A DNA stretch of 64,000 bases from Planctomycetales bacterium (GCA_026400835.1 JAPLOA010000076.1:206465-270464); one strand, 5' to 3'. Shown: positions 8,824-17,782, numbered from the stretch's first letter. Notes: generated by a model not told the origin, from the sequence alone. Made by a program: numbers and translations.

Positions 8824-11800
8824 CTAATCCTTCGCAACGCGGCGAAGCTCTATTCCCGAGAGAACAGGCACACCGACTTTGGAAACCAACTGCAGGCGGA
8901 AGGATTCACCGATGTTGACCACGGGCAGTTCGCGCACCAGTGTTTGACCGTCGGCGATGGAAACGTCTGTCAGCACAGTCACGTCATTCAATACCACATC
9001 GAAGACGCGTTCTCCAGAAACGGGGCCGCCCATCGGGGCTCCGAAGAACAAACGGATCGAATAAGGTCTTGGCTCAGCCATAATCTTCGTCGGTTCCGGT
9101 GCCGGGACTGAGTCCGCTTTTGCCGGGTCCGTTTCGGAGACTTTGGCTTTGCCTTCCAGCGTCATTCCAATCTGCAAGTCCGCAGCGCCTTCCAGACCGG
9201 AAGCGAAAATCCAGGGTGTCTCTGTTCCGGTGATGGCCGACGAGTGACGCTTGAAGAATCGAGTTTGCTCATTCACGGTAATCGTCAACGGAGAAACCTC
9301 ATTCGCCGAATTCGGCCACTCCACCCACAGCGTTCCGTTCGCATCGCGATACTGCCCCGGCGCGCCGAAGTTGATACCGAGCGTTTGAATCGGATGCTTT
9401 TTGCCGTCGATGCTGCTGAGCGAATTCACGGTCCACGTTTCGATGTCCGGCATATGAACCAGCGCCAGCGACGTCTGATTCTGATACGAACAACTGCAGG
9501 TTCGAGTGTAGTCCGGAGCGTTCAGCACTCCGCCGGCTGCGATCAAGTTGCCGGTGCAGCCAGACTTAAAACCACCAAAGTTGCCGGTCCCCCCATGCGT
9601 TTTCAGGTCGTAGAATCCGGCGGCTCCCGATCGAAACGTCAGCATGTTTTCGCTGGCCAGAATGGTGTTGCATCCATATGCCCGCGAAATCTTCCACGGG
9701 GATTTCTCGCCGGTCAGCGGATTTGTGATCATCTGAGGTTCCCCGTTGCTCAGATAAAACGCACCGGCTGACTCGTTGTAAGAGTTTGCATTCGTAATGA
9801 TCAGGTCGTTGTGCAGAATGCAGGGACCGGAATACTTCAAATCGGGCTTCGACCAGACCTCTGAACCGTCCAAGCCTTGATACACCGTCATGCCTCTGTC
9901 GGTTTCTCCCACCAGACGATCGCTCGCCGCCGCGCCGGCCTGAAGCAGCAGGTCCCGTTGTTCCGAATAACCCAGCCAGGTTCCAAAGATACCGTTTTCA
10001 ACCTGCCATTTGGTCTCACCGGTGTGAGCATCCAAAGCGAGCAAACGATACGTGGTCGGCGCGGGGATACCGCGGCGAGCCAGCTTCTCTTCGACGATTC
10101 GCGGGTTGCGATCGAGGCAATAAATCTTGCCGCGTCCGGCCACGATCGCGTTATTCCAGAAACTATGACGAGCATCCACTTTCCAGAGCTGTTTGCCACT
10201 AATGCGATCGAAGCCCACGAGGGCCAGGCTGCCAGCTCGGTCAAAGCTCTTCGACCCAAAGCCCGCCTTATTTCCTTTGGCTTTCTGGTCTTCCTCTTCG
10301 AACGACAGGTTCAGCCGATCACGATACCTGGCGAACCCGAGTCCGCCGATCAGCACATCTTCGTAGACGCCGATGTAGCTCCATTCCTGCGGGTTCTGAG
10401 GATCTTCCTGAGGCAGCTCGATGGTTTGCAGTGTTTCGCCGGTGGCTGGATCGAGCACAAGGCACACAGCACCTTCCAGAATGTAAATGCGATCGGACGT
10501 GACCACATAATTAGTCCCGCGAGCATTCGCACCCGGGATATGAACCTGGTTGTAAGCGGGATCCAGCGGAGTGTCTTTGTAGGTTTCATCGTAGTAAACG
10601 TCGTAGGTGCCGAGATCTTTAAAGTCGCGTATCCAGAGCACGCGACCGGTGTAAACATCGCGAGCACTCAGTTTATTAATGCCCTGAATGAACAGACGAC
10701 CGTCGACGACTTGTTGGGGCGGCCCGTGTCCGTGTCGCGGCAGAACATCCATGTTGCTGCTGCCGCCGAACCATAGCACTCCCAGAGGCAACTTGACTCG
10801 CGAATCGTTTGACTTGCGAGTGTTCCCAATATCGCCGTGCAGATGCGTCCAGTCTGCGGATCCCGGCAACGCTCCGACGCGACGAACGACGACCGATTGA
10901 TCCGTGAGCGAGACCTCGGCCTTCTCGAGGCCAGCAGCGGTGATCTGGTCAGCAAGCTTCTGACAGTCGGCGCCGGTCGCGAGGAACTGCAATACTCCGC
11001 CATAGGGCCGCACTGATTCGTAAGCTTTGGCCAGCGAGGAAGGATCGGCAGCGAGTGTCGGGGCGAGATCAGACCCCACAAAGATCATGTTTGACAAATA
11101 GGGCGACGCATCAAAGCCGACGACGGATCCCTGATGAGCAGTCACGCGGCCCAGCACTCCAGCCGCGTCTAAACGACGACGCAGCGTGGCGACTCGTTCG
11201 GCATCCTGATCGACAACTGCGAGTTGAACGAACGGAGATTGAACTGCAATCGCATCAATCACCTTCTCATCGGCCGAACCGAACCATAGCGAGAATCCCT
11301 GCGCATCGCCGACAGCCAACAGCTGCCTGGCGAGTTGCGATTGCTCGTCGGCAATGTGCAGCGGTTCCGGAACGACTGCAACACGCGAGGCGGTATCGGT
11401 TGGCGTTGCCGAAGATGATTCTCCAAAGGCCAGAATGCAGCCATCCAGAGTCACGGCGAAAAGTTTCTCGTTCGCCGCCAACAGTCGTTCAATCTGCCCG
11501 TCCGTTTTCATCGACCAGACAACGCCAGGTTTTTCGTTGGAATCGGCCGAAGGCAACTTCACTGCGTCCAAGCCGTCAGGACCAGCAGCGTAGAGTTTAT
11601 CGCCGGCCAGAATCAGATCGCCTCGTCCATCGGCCGCGACTTCCCAGACCATCGCGCGTTCCGCATTGTAAGCTCGAATGACCGGCGAACCTTCTTTGGT
11701 GGTTTCAGCCGAGTACACCATGTTGCCGTGCAGAACAGGTTCATTGGGCTGGAAGGCGGTCTTTTCTCCGTTCGGAAGATTGAATTCGCGAACCCCTTTC

Positions 11801-12720
11801 ATTCGCGTATGGACATAGAACACAGAATCATCGGCGGCGACAAACGAACCGCCGGAACTCTTGCCGCCCGCGTTCAGTTCAAAGTAACGCAGTTCGCCGG
11901 TCTTGCGATTGAACACCGCTGGCACCGATCGACCGCCAGGCACAATCAGATCATCCTTCGTCGCCACCAGTGCGCCTTGCGGCCCCACTCCGGCAAACGA
12001 CGGCGCACTGTGCGGCTGTTTGATATACGTTGAGCCAGCGGAATCGTTAACCCATTCGACCGTGCCGGTTTCAGCATCGAGGGAGTAAATGAATACGCCC
12101 ATGAACGGCCAGATGCTCGATGCAAAATACACCTTACCATCGCGCACAACGACGCCACCTCGCGCTGGCCAGGCGGAAATCAAACGCAGGTTGCCGACGA
12201 CCTTTCGCGGTCCACGGGCTCCGGCGAACTGCCATCGGATCGCTCCGGTTTCTGCATCAACGCAGTACAAGCGGCCATCGTCGCTGGTGAAATACACGGC
12301 GTCATTCCAGCCCACAGGCGGCAATCGCACAGGGGCATCGGCGTAAACGGTCCACAATTCTTTGCCGTTGTTGACATCGATCGCGGAGAGTTTGTCACTG
12401 TCGCTGTGACCGACAAACATCCGCCCATTCATCACGATGGGTTCGAAGAGTCGATCGTAAGTCATAAGATCCAGATTGAGCGGATCATTCCACGCCTGAA
12501 CTCTCGGAGTTCCCTCCCGCGTCCACAGCAGTTGAAGATCGTCCGGCAGATTTTCGGGCGAAGCGGCCGTGCGTCCCGCGTCGTATCGCCACATCGGCCA
12601 GTCACCGGCGTTCGCGTCGAGCGACATTGCGCAGGTGACGACCAAGCCCGCGATAAGGCTGCAGCGAGTCAGCAGATTCGTCGTTGAGTGATCGGCATTG
12701 ATTTTCATAGAAATGTCCAT
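8824..12720 (-). CDS. PQQ-type beta-propeller protein with degenerate methyltransferase-like insert
   Basis: This 1298-residue paralogue of the 2288-6196 protein has a signal peptide ending near DANAGDWPMWRYD, then propeller blades with YCVDAETGAIRWQF-type repeats. The central region at about 440-560 aligns with the methyltransferase fold of its neighbour: the acidic VVDQD motif and the closing VRPYGGVLQF are conserved, but the glycine-rich SAM loop is replaced by FSLWFGSADEK. A second propeller half and a C-terminal malectin-like domain (WIFASGLEG, YSIRLFFGAP) follow, instead of the chitobiase-like module. An ATG four codons in (12708) has GGA at good spacing and is an alternative start. It converges with the TPR gene. 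Likely an exported carbohydrate- or cofactor-binding protein; no substrate can be named. Confidence 0.85.
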   Translation of the reverse strand: MDISMKINADHSTTNLLTRCSLIAGLVVTCAMSLDANAGDWPMWRYDAGRTAASPENLPDDLQLLWTREGTPRVQAWNDPLNLDLMTYDRLFEPIVMNGRMFVGHSDSDKLSAIDVNNGKELWTVYADAPVRLPPVGWNDAVYFTSDDGRLYCVDAETGAIRWQFAGARGPRKVVGNLRLISAWPARGGVVVRDGKVYFASSIWPFMGVFIYSLDAETGTVEWVNDSAGSTYIKQPHSAPSFAGVGPQGALVATKDDLIVPGGRSVPAVFNRKTGELRYFELNAGGKSSGGSFVAADDSVFYVHTRMKGVREFNLPNGEKTAFQPNEPVLHGNMVYSAETTKEGSPVIRAYNAERAMVWEVAADGRGDLILAGDKLYAAGPDGLDAVKLPSADSNEKPGVVWSMKTDGQIERLLAANEKLFAVTLDGCILAFGESSSATPTDTASRVAVVPEPLHIADEQSQLARQLLAVGDAQGFSLWFGSADEKVIDAIAVQSPFVQLAVVDQDAERVATLRRRLDAAGVLGRVTAHQGSVVGFDASPYLSNMIFVGSDLAPTLAADPSSLAKAYESVRPYGGVLQFLATGADCQKLADQITAAGLEKAEVSLTDQSVVVRRVGALPGSADWTHLHGDIGNTRKSNDSRVKLPLGVLWFGGSSNMDVLPRHGHGPPQQVVDGRLFIQGINKLSARDVYTGRVLWIRDFKDLGTYDVYYDETYKDTPLDPAYNQVHIPGANARGTNYVVTSDRIYILEGAVCLVLDPATGETLQTIELPQEDPQNPQEWSYIGVYEDVLIGGLGFARYRDRLNLSFEEEDQKAKGNKAGFGSKSFDRAGSLALVGFDRISGKQLWKVDARHSFWNNAIVAGRGKIYCLDRNPRIVEEKLARRGIPAPTTYRLLALDAHTGETKWQVENGIFGTWLGYSEQRDLLLQAGAAASDRLVGETDRGMTVYQGLDGSEVWSKPDLKYSGPCILHNDLIITNANSYNESAGAFYLSNGEPQMITNPLTGEKSPWKISRAYGCNTILASENMLTFRSGAAGFYDLKTHGGTGNFGGFKSGCTGNLIAAGGVLNAPDYTRTCSCSYQNQTSLALVHMPDIETWTVNSLSSIDGKKHPIQTLGINFGAPGQYRDANGTLWVEWPNSANEVSPLTITVNEQTRFFKRHSSAITGTETPWIFASGLEGAADLQIGMTLEGKAKVSETDPAKADSVPAPEPTKIMAEPRPYSIRLFFGAPMGGPVSGERVFDVVLNDVTVLTDVSIADGQTLVRELPVVNIGESFRLQLVSKVGVPVLSGIELRRVAKD

Positions 12721-12741
12721 TCCGAAGATCAGAGAACCACT

Positions 12742-13506
12742 CTACAACAATCGAATCGTATCAAATCGCATTGACCTCAGATCGATACGAACCATGCGAT
12801 TCAGCAACGGGTCACCGAACTCCGCGACCAGTTTGATCACTTCCATCGCCGCCATGCATCCTACCGTACCGCTGACAGCTCCGAAGACAGGAAAGCGTCG
12901 CTGCCAGCCTTGAGGAACATCCGGAACGAGATCCCGAAAGCGTTGTGTTCGCGGAGGATGAATCACGGTGAGCGACGCTTCAAGCTCGTACATGGCCGCT
13001 TCAATCACCGGCTTGCCTTGTTTCTCGGCCGCGTCATTCATCGCCAGACGTTCCTGGAACATCGGTGCGGCGTCAACGATGCAGTCGGACATTGCGATAA
13101 TGCGATCCGCGTTTCCCGCAGAGATGTTCTCGGGAATACTGACAATCTCGAGACGCGGATTCAGTTCCTTCAATCGCCGCACGGCCGAATCAATGCGTGG
13201 TTTCCCAATCCCGTCATGTGTCATCAATAATTGTCGATTCAGATCCGACGGCTGGACATTCCCGGCATGTGCAAGGATCAGTCTTCCGATGCCGGCAGCG
13301 GCCAGTTCGTAAGCGACGACTGAGCCCAGTCCGCCCACCCGGCTGATAAGCACGCTGGCTCTTTTGAGCTTCTGCTGTCCTGTTTCGCCGAAGTCACGAA
13401 CATCCATTTGCCATGCATAGGTTTCGCGTTCTTCATCGGTCAACGAACAGGAGTTCATGTTCTGCGGCAGCCGTCCGAGAGATTGTTTCGAGGATTCGTT
13501 TTGCAT
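12742..13506 (-). CDS. ThiF/MoeB/HesA-family E1-like adenylyltransferase
   Basis: This 254-residue protein has the E1 fold: a nucleotide-binding loop VGGLGSVVAYELAAAG, the arginine motif DLNRQ, and a conserved aspartate in DCIVDAAPMFQERLAMND. Family members activate the C-terminal Gly-Gly of small ubiquitin-like proteins by adenylation, as in molybdopterin and thiamine synthesis. A MoaD/ThiS-like gene ends three bases before this start, so the two almost surely work together. Odd points: the acidic residues usually found before NRQ are replaced (HAGNVQPS), and the paired zinc cysteines of MoeB are missing, as in HesA-type members. GGTGG precedes the ATG. The specific cofactor is inferred from the molybdate-type transporter genes upstream. 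Confidence 0.85.
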   Translation of the reverse strand: MQNESSKQSLGRLPQNMNSCSLTDEERETYAWQMDVRDFGETGQQKLKRASVLISRVGGLGSVVAYELAAAGIGRLILAHAGNVQPSDLNRQLLMTHDGIGKPRIDSAVRRLKELNPRLEIVSIPENISAGNADRIIAMSDCIVDAAPMFQERLAMNDAAEKQGKPVIEAAMYELEASLTVIHPPRTQRFRDLVPDVPQGWQRRFPVFGAVSGTVGCMAAMEVIKLVAEFGDPLLNRMVRIDLRSMRFDTIRLL

Positions 13507-13509
13507 TGC

Positions 13510-13815
13510 TTATCCACCGCTGATCATGGGCATCAGTGTTAGCCGATCGCCCGCTTTGACAGCCGTCTCCAGACGAGCCTTTAAGCTGACGGAATCGCAG
13601 ACCACCAGCAACCCCGGCGGGAGATCGCCTTCGGTGGCCGTATAGCGGCTGGAATCACCCAGCACATTTTTCGCGGCAGGATACTGGTTCAACAGCCACG
13701 CGAACACGGCTCCCAGTGTTTGAGAGGAATCACACGGGATCGCAACCTGCGAACAGCCTGCGGCGCGTTCGAGAGGACCAGTCAGTTCGATCAGGATTTG
13801 ATTCTGGTTCGTCAT
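13510..13815 (-). CDS. MoaD/ThiS-family sulfur carrier protein
   Basis: This 101-residue ubiquitin-like protein ends in ISGG, the Gly-Gly tail that is adenylated and thiocarboxylated in MoaD and ThiS. The AGDRLTLMPMISGG ending is typical of MoaD (large molybdopterin synthase partner) rather than ThiS. An internal stretch of about 12 residues (LGDSSRYTATEG) resembles the extra loop of some archaeal-type MoaD proteins. It sits between the ABC ATPase gene (6-base gap) and the E1-like gene (3-base gap). The context of a molybdate/tungstate-type importer supports a role in molybdopterin or tungstopterin synthesis. A MoaE partner is not in the window. Confidence 0.83.
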   Translation of the reverse strand: MTNQNQILIELTGPLERAAGCSQVAIPCDSSQTLGAVFAWLLNQYPAAKNVLGDSSRYTATEGDLPPGLLVVCDSVSLKARLETAVKAGDRLTLMPMISGG

Positions 13816-13821
13816 GATTCT

Positions 13822-14484
13822 TCAATCGCCAGCCTTTTGCATGATCACTTTGCCCGTGGATTTTTCTTTGGTCAGCCAGATGCAACAATCTCCCAAAGCA
13901 TCTGCTTCTTCCTGATTGTGCGTCACGTGCAGGATGGTGACTCCAGTCACTTTGTTCAGATTCTTGAGCAGTCCCTGAGCCGTCACACGAGTTTCCTCAT
14001 CCAGGGCACTCAAGGGTTCATCCAACAATAAAACGCCGGGACGAAATGACAAGGCTCTTCCGAGCGCGACGCGTTGCGACTCACCGCCGCTGAGCCCTTT
14101 GATGCGTCTATTGAGCAGAGGAGTAATCTCCAGCAGACTTGCCAGTTCCGTCACTCGTTCGGCCATCTCTTTCGCCGGTCGACTCCTGACCTTCATCGCA
14201 AACTCAATATGTTCGCGAACAGTCATCGAAGGAAACAAGGCCAGATCCTGAGGCATGTAGCCCACATTGCGATCGGCGGGAGTCCAGCGAGTCACATCGA
14301 CGCCGTTGATCAGAATACGCCCAGAGTGAACTGCACGTAGCCCGCAGATGGCTTCCAGAATCGTCGTTTTTCCGATCCCGGTTTTGCCCATGACCACGGC
14401 GTATTGACCAGTGTTAATTCGAAAAGACAGATCTTTGAGCTGAAAGTCACCGATCCGAATCGTGACGGAAGAAAGTTCGATCAT
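13822..14484 (-). CDS. ABC transporter ATP-binding protein, molybdate/tungstate type
   Basis: This 220-residue ATPase shows Walker A GKTGIGKTT, the signature LSGGESQRVALGRAL, Walker B VLLLDEPLSALD and a switch histidine in ILHVTHNQEEADAL. It couples ATP hydrolysis to import through the permease encoded just upstream. The ATG at 14484 overlaps the permease stop (ATGA), which favours it over an ATG eight codons earlier. The protein stops soon after the nucleotide-binding domain, so it lacks the C-terminal TOBE/MOP regulatory domain of E. coli ModC and resembles shorter WtpC/TupC-like ATPases. The substrate is inferred from the tandem binding protein and MoaD/E1 neighbours; sulfate or another oxyanion cannot be excluded. 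Confidence 0.87.
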   Translation of the reverse strand: MIELSSVTIRIGDFQLKDLSFRINTGQYAVVMGKTGIGKTTILEAICGLRAVHSGRILINGVDVTRWTPADRNVGYMPQDLALFPSMTVREHIEFAMKVRSRPAKEMAERVTELASLLEITPLLNRRIKGLSGGESQRVALGRALSFRPGVLLLDEPLSALDEETRVTAQGLLKNLNKVTGVTILHVTHNQEEADALGDCCIWLTKEKSTGKVIMQKAGD

Positions 14485-15365
14485 GATGTCAAACCAGCTC
14501 CGATCCATCGCAGAATCAGCAGGACAACAATCGCCATGGCCACCATCAGCAGTGATACTGCAACGGCGGCATCAAGTTGTCCCACGCTGAGTTCCAGGAA
14601 CACGGTTGTCGAAAGAACTTCCGTGCGAAAGCGAGTCGCTCCGGCAAAGACCAGAATCGGCCCGAACTCTCCGAGCGCTCTGGCCCACGCGATTGTTCCA
14701 GCCGTGATCATGCCTCGCCAGGCCTGAGGTAATGCGACCTTCATGAAGGCCTGAGACCGAGTGCAACCAAGAGTTCTCGCCACATCTTCGGCACGCGGGT
14801 TGATTTGATCAAAGGTGACTCGCATAGTGCGCACCGCGAACGCACACGACACAGCAAACTGAGCGAGAATCACCGCTGGCCAGCGATAGGTGATCGGAAA
14901 GCCAACGTCTTCTCGCAGCCACGTTTCCAGCGTCCAGTTGTTGTCAGGAAAAAGCCACTGGGTAAACGGAAACGGTTGATGAAACAGAATGAGAAGGCTC
15001 AATCCCAGCACCAGCGGCGGCAGTACAATTGGAATGTCCACGATGGTGTCCACGATCCGTCGGCCGGGAAATTGGAATCGCGACAGCAGATATCCGAGCG
15101 GTGTGGCGACCCACAGCGACAACACCGCGGCAATGGTGCAAGTCAAAATCGTTAGTCGAAAGGCCGCCTGAATCTCCGGCTTTCGCAGCGCGCTGGCGAA
15201 CTCCTGCGGCGACGTGAACATCACGTCGGCCACCAGCAGAAGTACGATCAGCAAAATGAAGCACGCTGAGAGTCCTCCCATGGTCAGAAAGAACACAACG
15301 TCGCTGAATTGTCGAGTCCGGTTACGTTTCAGAAGTGGGGCCTTTGAAAAAGTTGCAGAGGGCAC
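14481..15365 (-). CDS. ABC transporter permease, ModB/WtpB-like
   Basis: The predicted product is a 294-residue inner-membrane permease with about six helices, starting with FSDVVFFLTMGGLSACFILLIV. The EAA loop is clear: RAEDVARTLGCTRSQAFMKVALP, ending GMITAGTIAWARALGEFGP, which is characteristic of the molybdate/tungstate/sulfate permease group. I chose a GTG at 15365, eight bases after the stop of the binding-protein gene; the longer open frame would overlap that gene by 170 bases and adds residues with no membrane or signal character. It overlaps the ATPase gene by ATGA. Together with its neighbours it makes a complete importer (binding protein, permease, ATPase) in one operon. Confidence 0.87.
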   Translation of the reverse strand: MPSATFSKAPLLKRNRTRQFSDVVFFLTMGGLSACFILLIVLLLVADVMFTSPQEFASALRKPEIQAAFRLTILTCTIAAVLSLWVATPLGYLLSRFQFPGRRIVDTIVDIPIVLPPLVLGLSLLILFHQPFPFTQWLFPDNNWTLETWLREDVGFPITYRWPAVILAQFAVSCAFAVRTMRVTFDQINPRAEDVARTLGCTRSQAFMKVALPQAWRGMITAGTIAWARALGEFGPILVFAGATRFRTEVLSTTVFLELSVGQLDAAVAVSLLMVAMAIVVLLILRWIGAGLTS

Positions 15366-15372
15366 GTGTGCG

Positions 15373-16908
15373 TTACTTTCCAAGCTTCCACTGAAAACCT
15401 TCCGCCGCGAAGATTTCCTGACTGTCTGCAGATGACAGATGATCAAACAGTCGACCGGCCAGTCTGGGAAATCGAGATTCCTTCGCCACGGCCCACGGTT
15501 GAGTCGCTGTAGAACAAGGGATGCCTCGAATCTGAACCGCATCGAGAAACTCCGCCGCGCCGGCCGCGTTGCTCAGGTAGGCGACGGCGGCGTCCAATGA
15601 TCCGGTACGTAACTGATTCACCAGCATGTCGCCGGTGGGGGTCTGCACGGTCACGTTGGCCATTAGTTCCGTCTGAAGTCCGCTTTCCTTGAAGGTGTTC
15701 TGAGTGATCCAGCCCATGGCACATTGTTTTTCATGACCGATGCCAACACGCAAACCTTCTTTCGTCAGATCTCGCAGCGAACTGATTTTCCTGGGGTTGC
15801 CTTTTTCGACCAGAATCACCAGCTCATTTTGTGACACAGAAACAGGATCGGGAAACAGGTCCTTGACCTGATTCATGAACTCCAGGTCACAGGCGAAGTA
15901 AGCGTCTGGATGTTGACCGCTCTTCATCTGAGCCACCAGGATACCGCAGCCGTTGTAGGCACGAGACACTCGCACGCCTTCTCGTTCTTCAAACTTAATG
16001 ATGGTGTCTTCAATGGCAGGCCGCAACATGGAGCCGGCATAGATTGTCAGTTCTGGTTCCTCGTGCCATTCGTCTCCGCCTGAAGTCCTGAAACCATGCG
16101 ACTCATAATGCTTCAAGCCACGATCAAGAGCCGATACATAGCGGGCAAAATGCAAAGCGGCGGATGGCTGAGGAGAAGAAGCAATCACGCCGATGGAAAC
16201 CTGGGAAACACCTTCCGACAGTTCCGGGACGCTAACAAACTGCAGATCGGGATAGGTATGCAGGACCGCGTCGTAAACAATGCCCGCATCCGCCGCGCCG
16301 ACAAGCACGTCGTTCGCCACATCCGTTACTGTGGTACGATAAGCGGCAGTCGCTTTATCGAGTTGATCCCAGAGGCCGCTCGCGGTCGTGATTTGTCTCG
16401 TGAGTTTCGCGATGGCCGCGGCATCAGGATTGGCCTGAACCAGTCGCACATCTGTCGCAAAGAGGTCCGACAATTCATCGATGCCTTTCGGGTTGCCTTT
16501 GGGGACGACAATTCCGCATTTCATCGTGGCTATCTCAATCGTTTCCATAATCAGCTTTTTTTCTCGCCCCATCTTCAGAAAACTATCGTCTGCCGGAAGG
16601 TACAAATCGCCGGTTCCGCTGACTTCAATCTGAGACAGCAGCGACTGTGAAGACCCATACTGAATCACGACTCGTCGGCCCGTCTCGGCTTCGTATTCGC
16701 GACGGATCTCTTCCATCACCGCCTGGTTACTTGCCGCACAGAAAAGTGAGAGCTCGGTAGATGCGGAGTTCTCCAGCTTCGTAGCAGAATCCGGCTGCGA
16801 AGAATCGGGCGGAGTAGACGTTCGTCGAACATCACTCTTCATCAATGTCCACGTCATCCCAGCCAGGGCCAGCAGCGAAGCGAGCATTGCGACTGCGGTC
16901 TTTGACAT
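15373..16908 (-). CDS. Tandem two-domain substrate-binding protein, molybdate/tungstate ABC importer
   Basis: The protein has 511 residues from the ATG at 16908, with GAGGG upstream. An N-terminal membrane helix (TAVAMLASLLALAGMTW) acts as signal or anchor. Two ModA-type periplasmic-binding domains follow. The first (about 45-275) starts LSLFCAASNQAVMEEI and carries YGSSQSLLSQIE. The second (about 285-505) starts LTIYAGSMLRPAIEDTI and carries YNGCGILVAQMKSGQ. Both have a PKGNP or EKGNP hinge motif and a late VGAADAGIVYDA or TGSLDAAVAYLS motif. ModA homologues normally have one such domain of about 230 residues, so this is a duplication or fusion. It heads the transporter operon. Which anion each half binds cannot be read from sequence. 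Confidence 0.88.
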   Translation of the reverse strand: MSKTAVAMLASLLALAGMTWTLMKSDVRRTSTPPDSSQPDSATKLENSASTELSLFCAASNQAVMEEIRREYEAETGRRVVIQYGSSQSLLSQIEVSGTGDLYLPADDSFLKMGREKKLIMETIEIATMKCGIVVPKGNPKGIDELSDLFATDVRLVQANPDAAAIAKLTRQITTASGLWDQLDKATAAYRTTVTDVANDVLVGAADAGIVYDAVLHTYPDLQFVSVPELSEGVSQVSIGVIASSPQPSAALHFARYVSALDRGLKHYESHGFRTSGGDEWHEEPELTIYAGSMLRPAIEDTIIKFEEREGVRVSRAYNGCGILVAQMKSGQHPDAYFACDLEFMNQVKDLFPDPVSVSQNELVILVEKGNPRKISSLRDLTKEGLRVGIGHEKQCAMGWITQNTFKESGLQTELMANVTVQTPTGDMLVNQLRTGSLDAAVAYLSNAAGAAEFLDAVQIRGIPCSTATQPWAVAKESRFPRLAGRLFDHLSSADSQEIFAAEGFQWKLGK

Positions 16909-17191
16909 GCTCAAACCCTCATTCAAGATTCGAAGTGTTCGATGGGATCGAAGCCAGTGGTCAGCAGAAATCGAACTTTGAATTCCTGTCTGCAATAACA
17001 TGGATCCGCTCGCAACTTTTGTTTGTATCGCACTCGCAACCGCGACGCAACCACATATCCTGAGGGACCGATGGCTTCCCGTTGCAAGCACCGATCTGAA
17101 TGATCGTCGTTATGTGTGTTTCGCCCGGCGCATTATGGCCGACGGTCCGTTCAGATGCCGTTAAGTGGTTCGCCTGAAGTCTTAACTTTTC

Positions 17192-17683
17192 GTGAACGAT
17201 CTGCTGCGACGACGGAAAACATGGTCACGTTACGATACATTCGCTGCTGACTTGCGCAGAGGATACGGTGGAATCGAGCCGATTCGGGTTGAGTGTTTAT
17301 TGCATTCAGACGATCCGGACGCCGTTCAGGTGGAAAGTGAAGAAGCTTCGTGGCTGTTCGCCTCGGAGGTGCGCGGGCTTGAACGTTTCGAGATTCCACT
17401 GCTGGGGCCGGAAGATAAATCTGCCAGTTACGATGTCAGAATGTTCTTCACCGATATCAGCCCAACGGATCTTGATGATGTGAAGGTGAGTTTTCAGGGA
17501 GAGGAACATTCAGGGGAGACTCAGACCCCAGGCAGCAGCCAGAGGCAGGCTGTCGTTGAGGAGCTGTAGTCAACCGTCAGAGTGGAAAAGAATCTGGCTG
17601 TGGATGTAAAATGGTCGGGCGATAAGCCGCAGCCAACAATTACGGCGATCGAAGTCATTCTTCACGATCATCATGATGAGTAA
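17192..17683 (+). pseudogene. Remnant of malectin-like C-terminal domain with internal amber stop
   Basis: An open frame from a GTG at 17192 reads GYGGIEPIRVECLLHSDDPD, then ASWLFASEVRGLERFEIPLLG and YDVRMFFTDIS. It stops at TAG (17567-17569). The same frame continues without shift into VEKNLAVDVKWSG and PTITAIEVIL and ends at TAA (17681-17683), which is how these beta-sandwich domains normally finish. An in-frame TAA at 17183-17185 blocks the upstream side. The sequence resembles the C-terminal malectin-like domain of the propeller protein at 8824-12720 (WIFASGLEG, YSIRLFFGAP). I read it as the decayed 3' end of another member of that family, with the rest of the gene deleted. Confidence 0.65.
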
Positions 17684-17750
17684 CCTGACTGAATCGATTC
17701 GGAATCACGGCAGAGATAAGGCTCAGTCTCGGGGGAACATTTCGCTTCTC

Positions 17751-17782
17751 CAACTTAACCCGCTCAACCAACTCAACCCGCT
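17751..17782 (+). repeat. Two 14-base direct repeats in a leader
   Basis: The sequence CAACTTAACCCGCT (17751-17764) recurs as CAACTCAACCCGCT (17769-17782), one mismatch, period 18. It lies 40-70 bases before the ATG of the lipoprotein gene at 17820. It could be a regulator site or simple slippage; nothing decides between them. Confidence 0.4.

Noticed and set aside
9877..10776. 299-codon plus-strand open frame
   Set aside because: It lies entirely opposite the well-supported propeller gene at 8824-12720, has no ribosome site and no family motifs; it is a mirror of codon bias.
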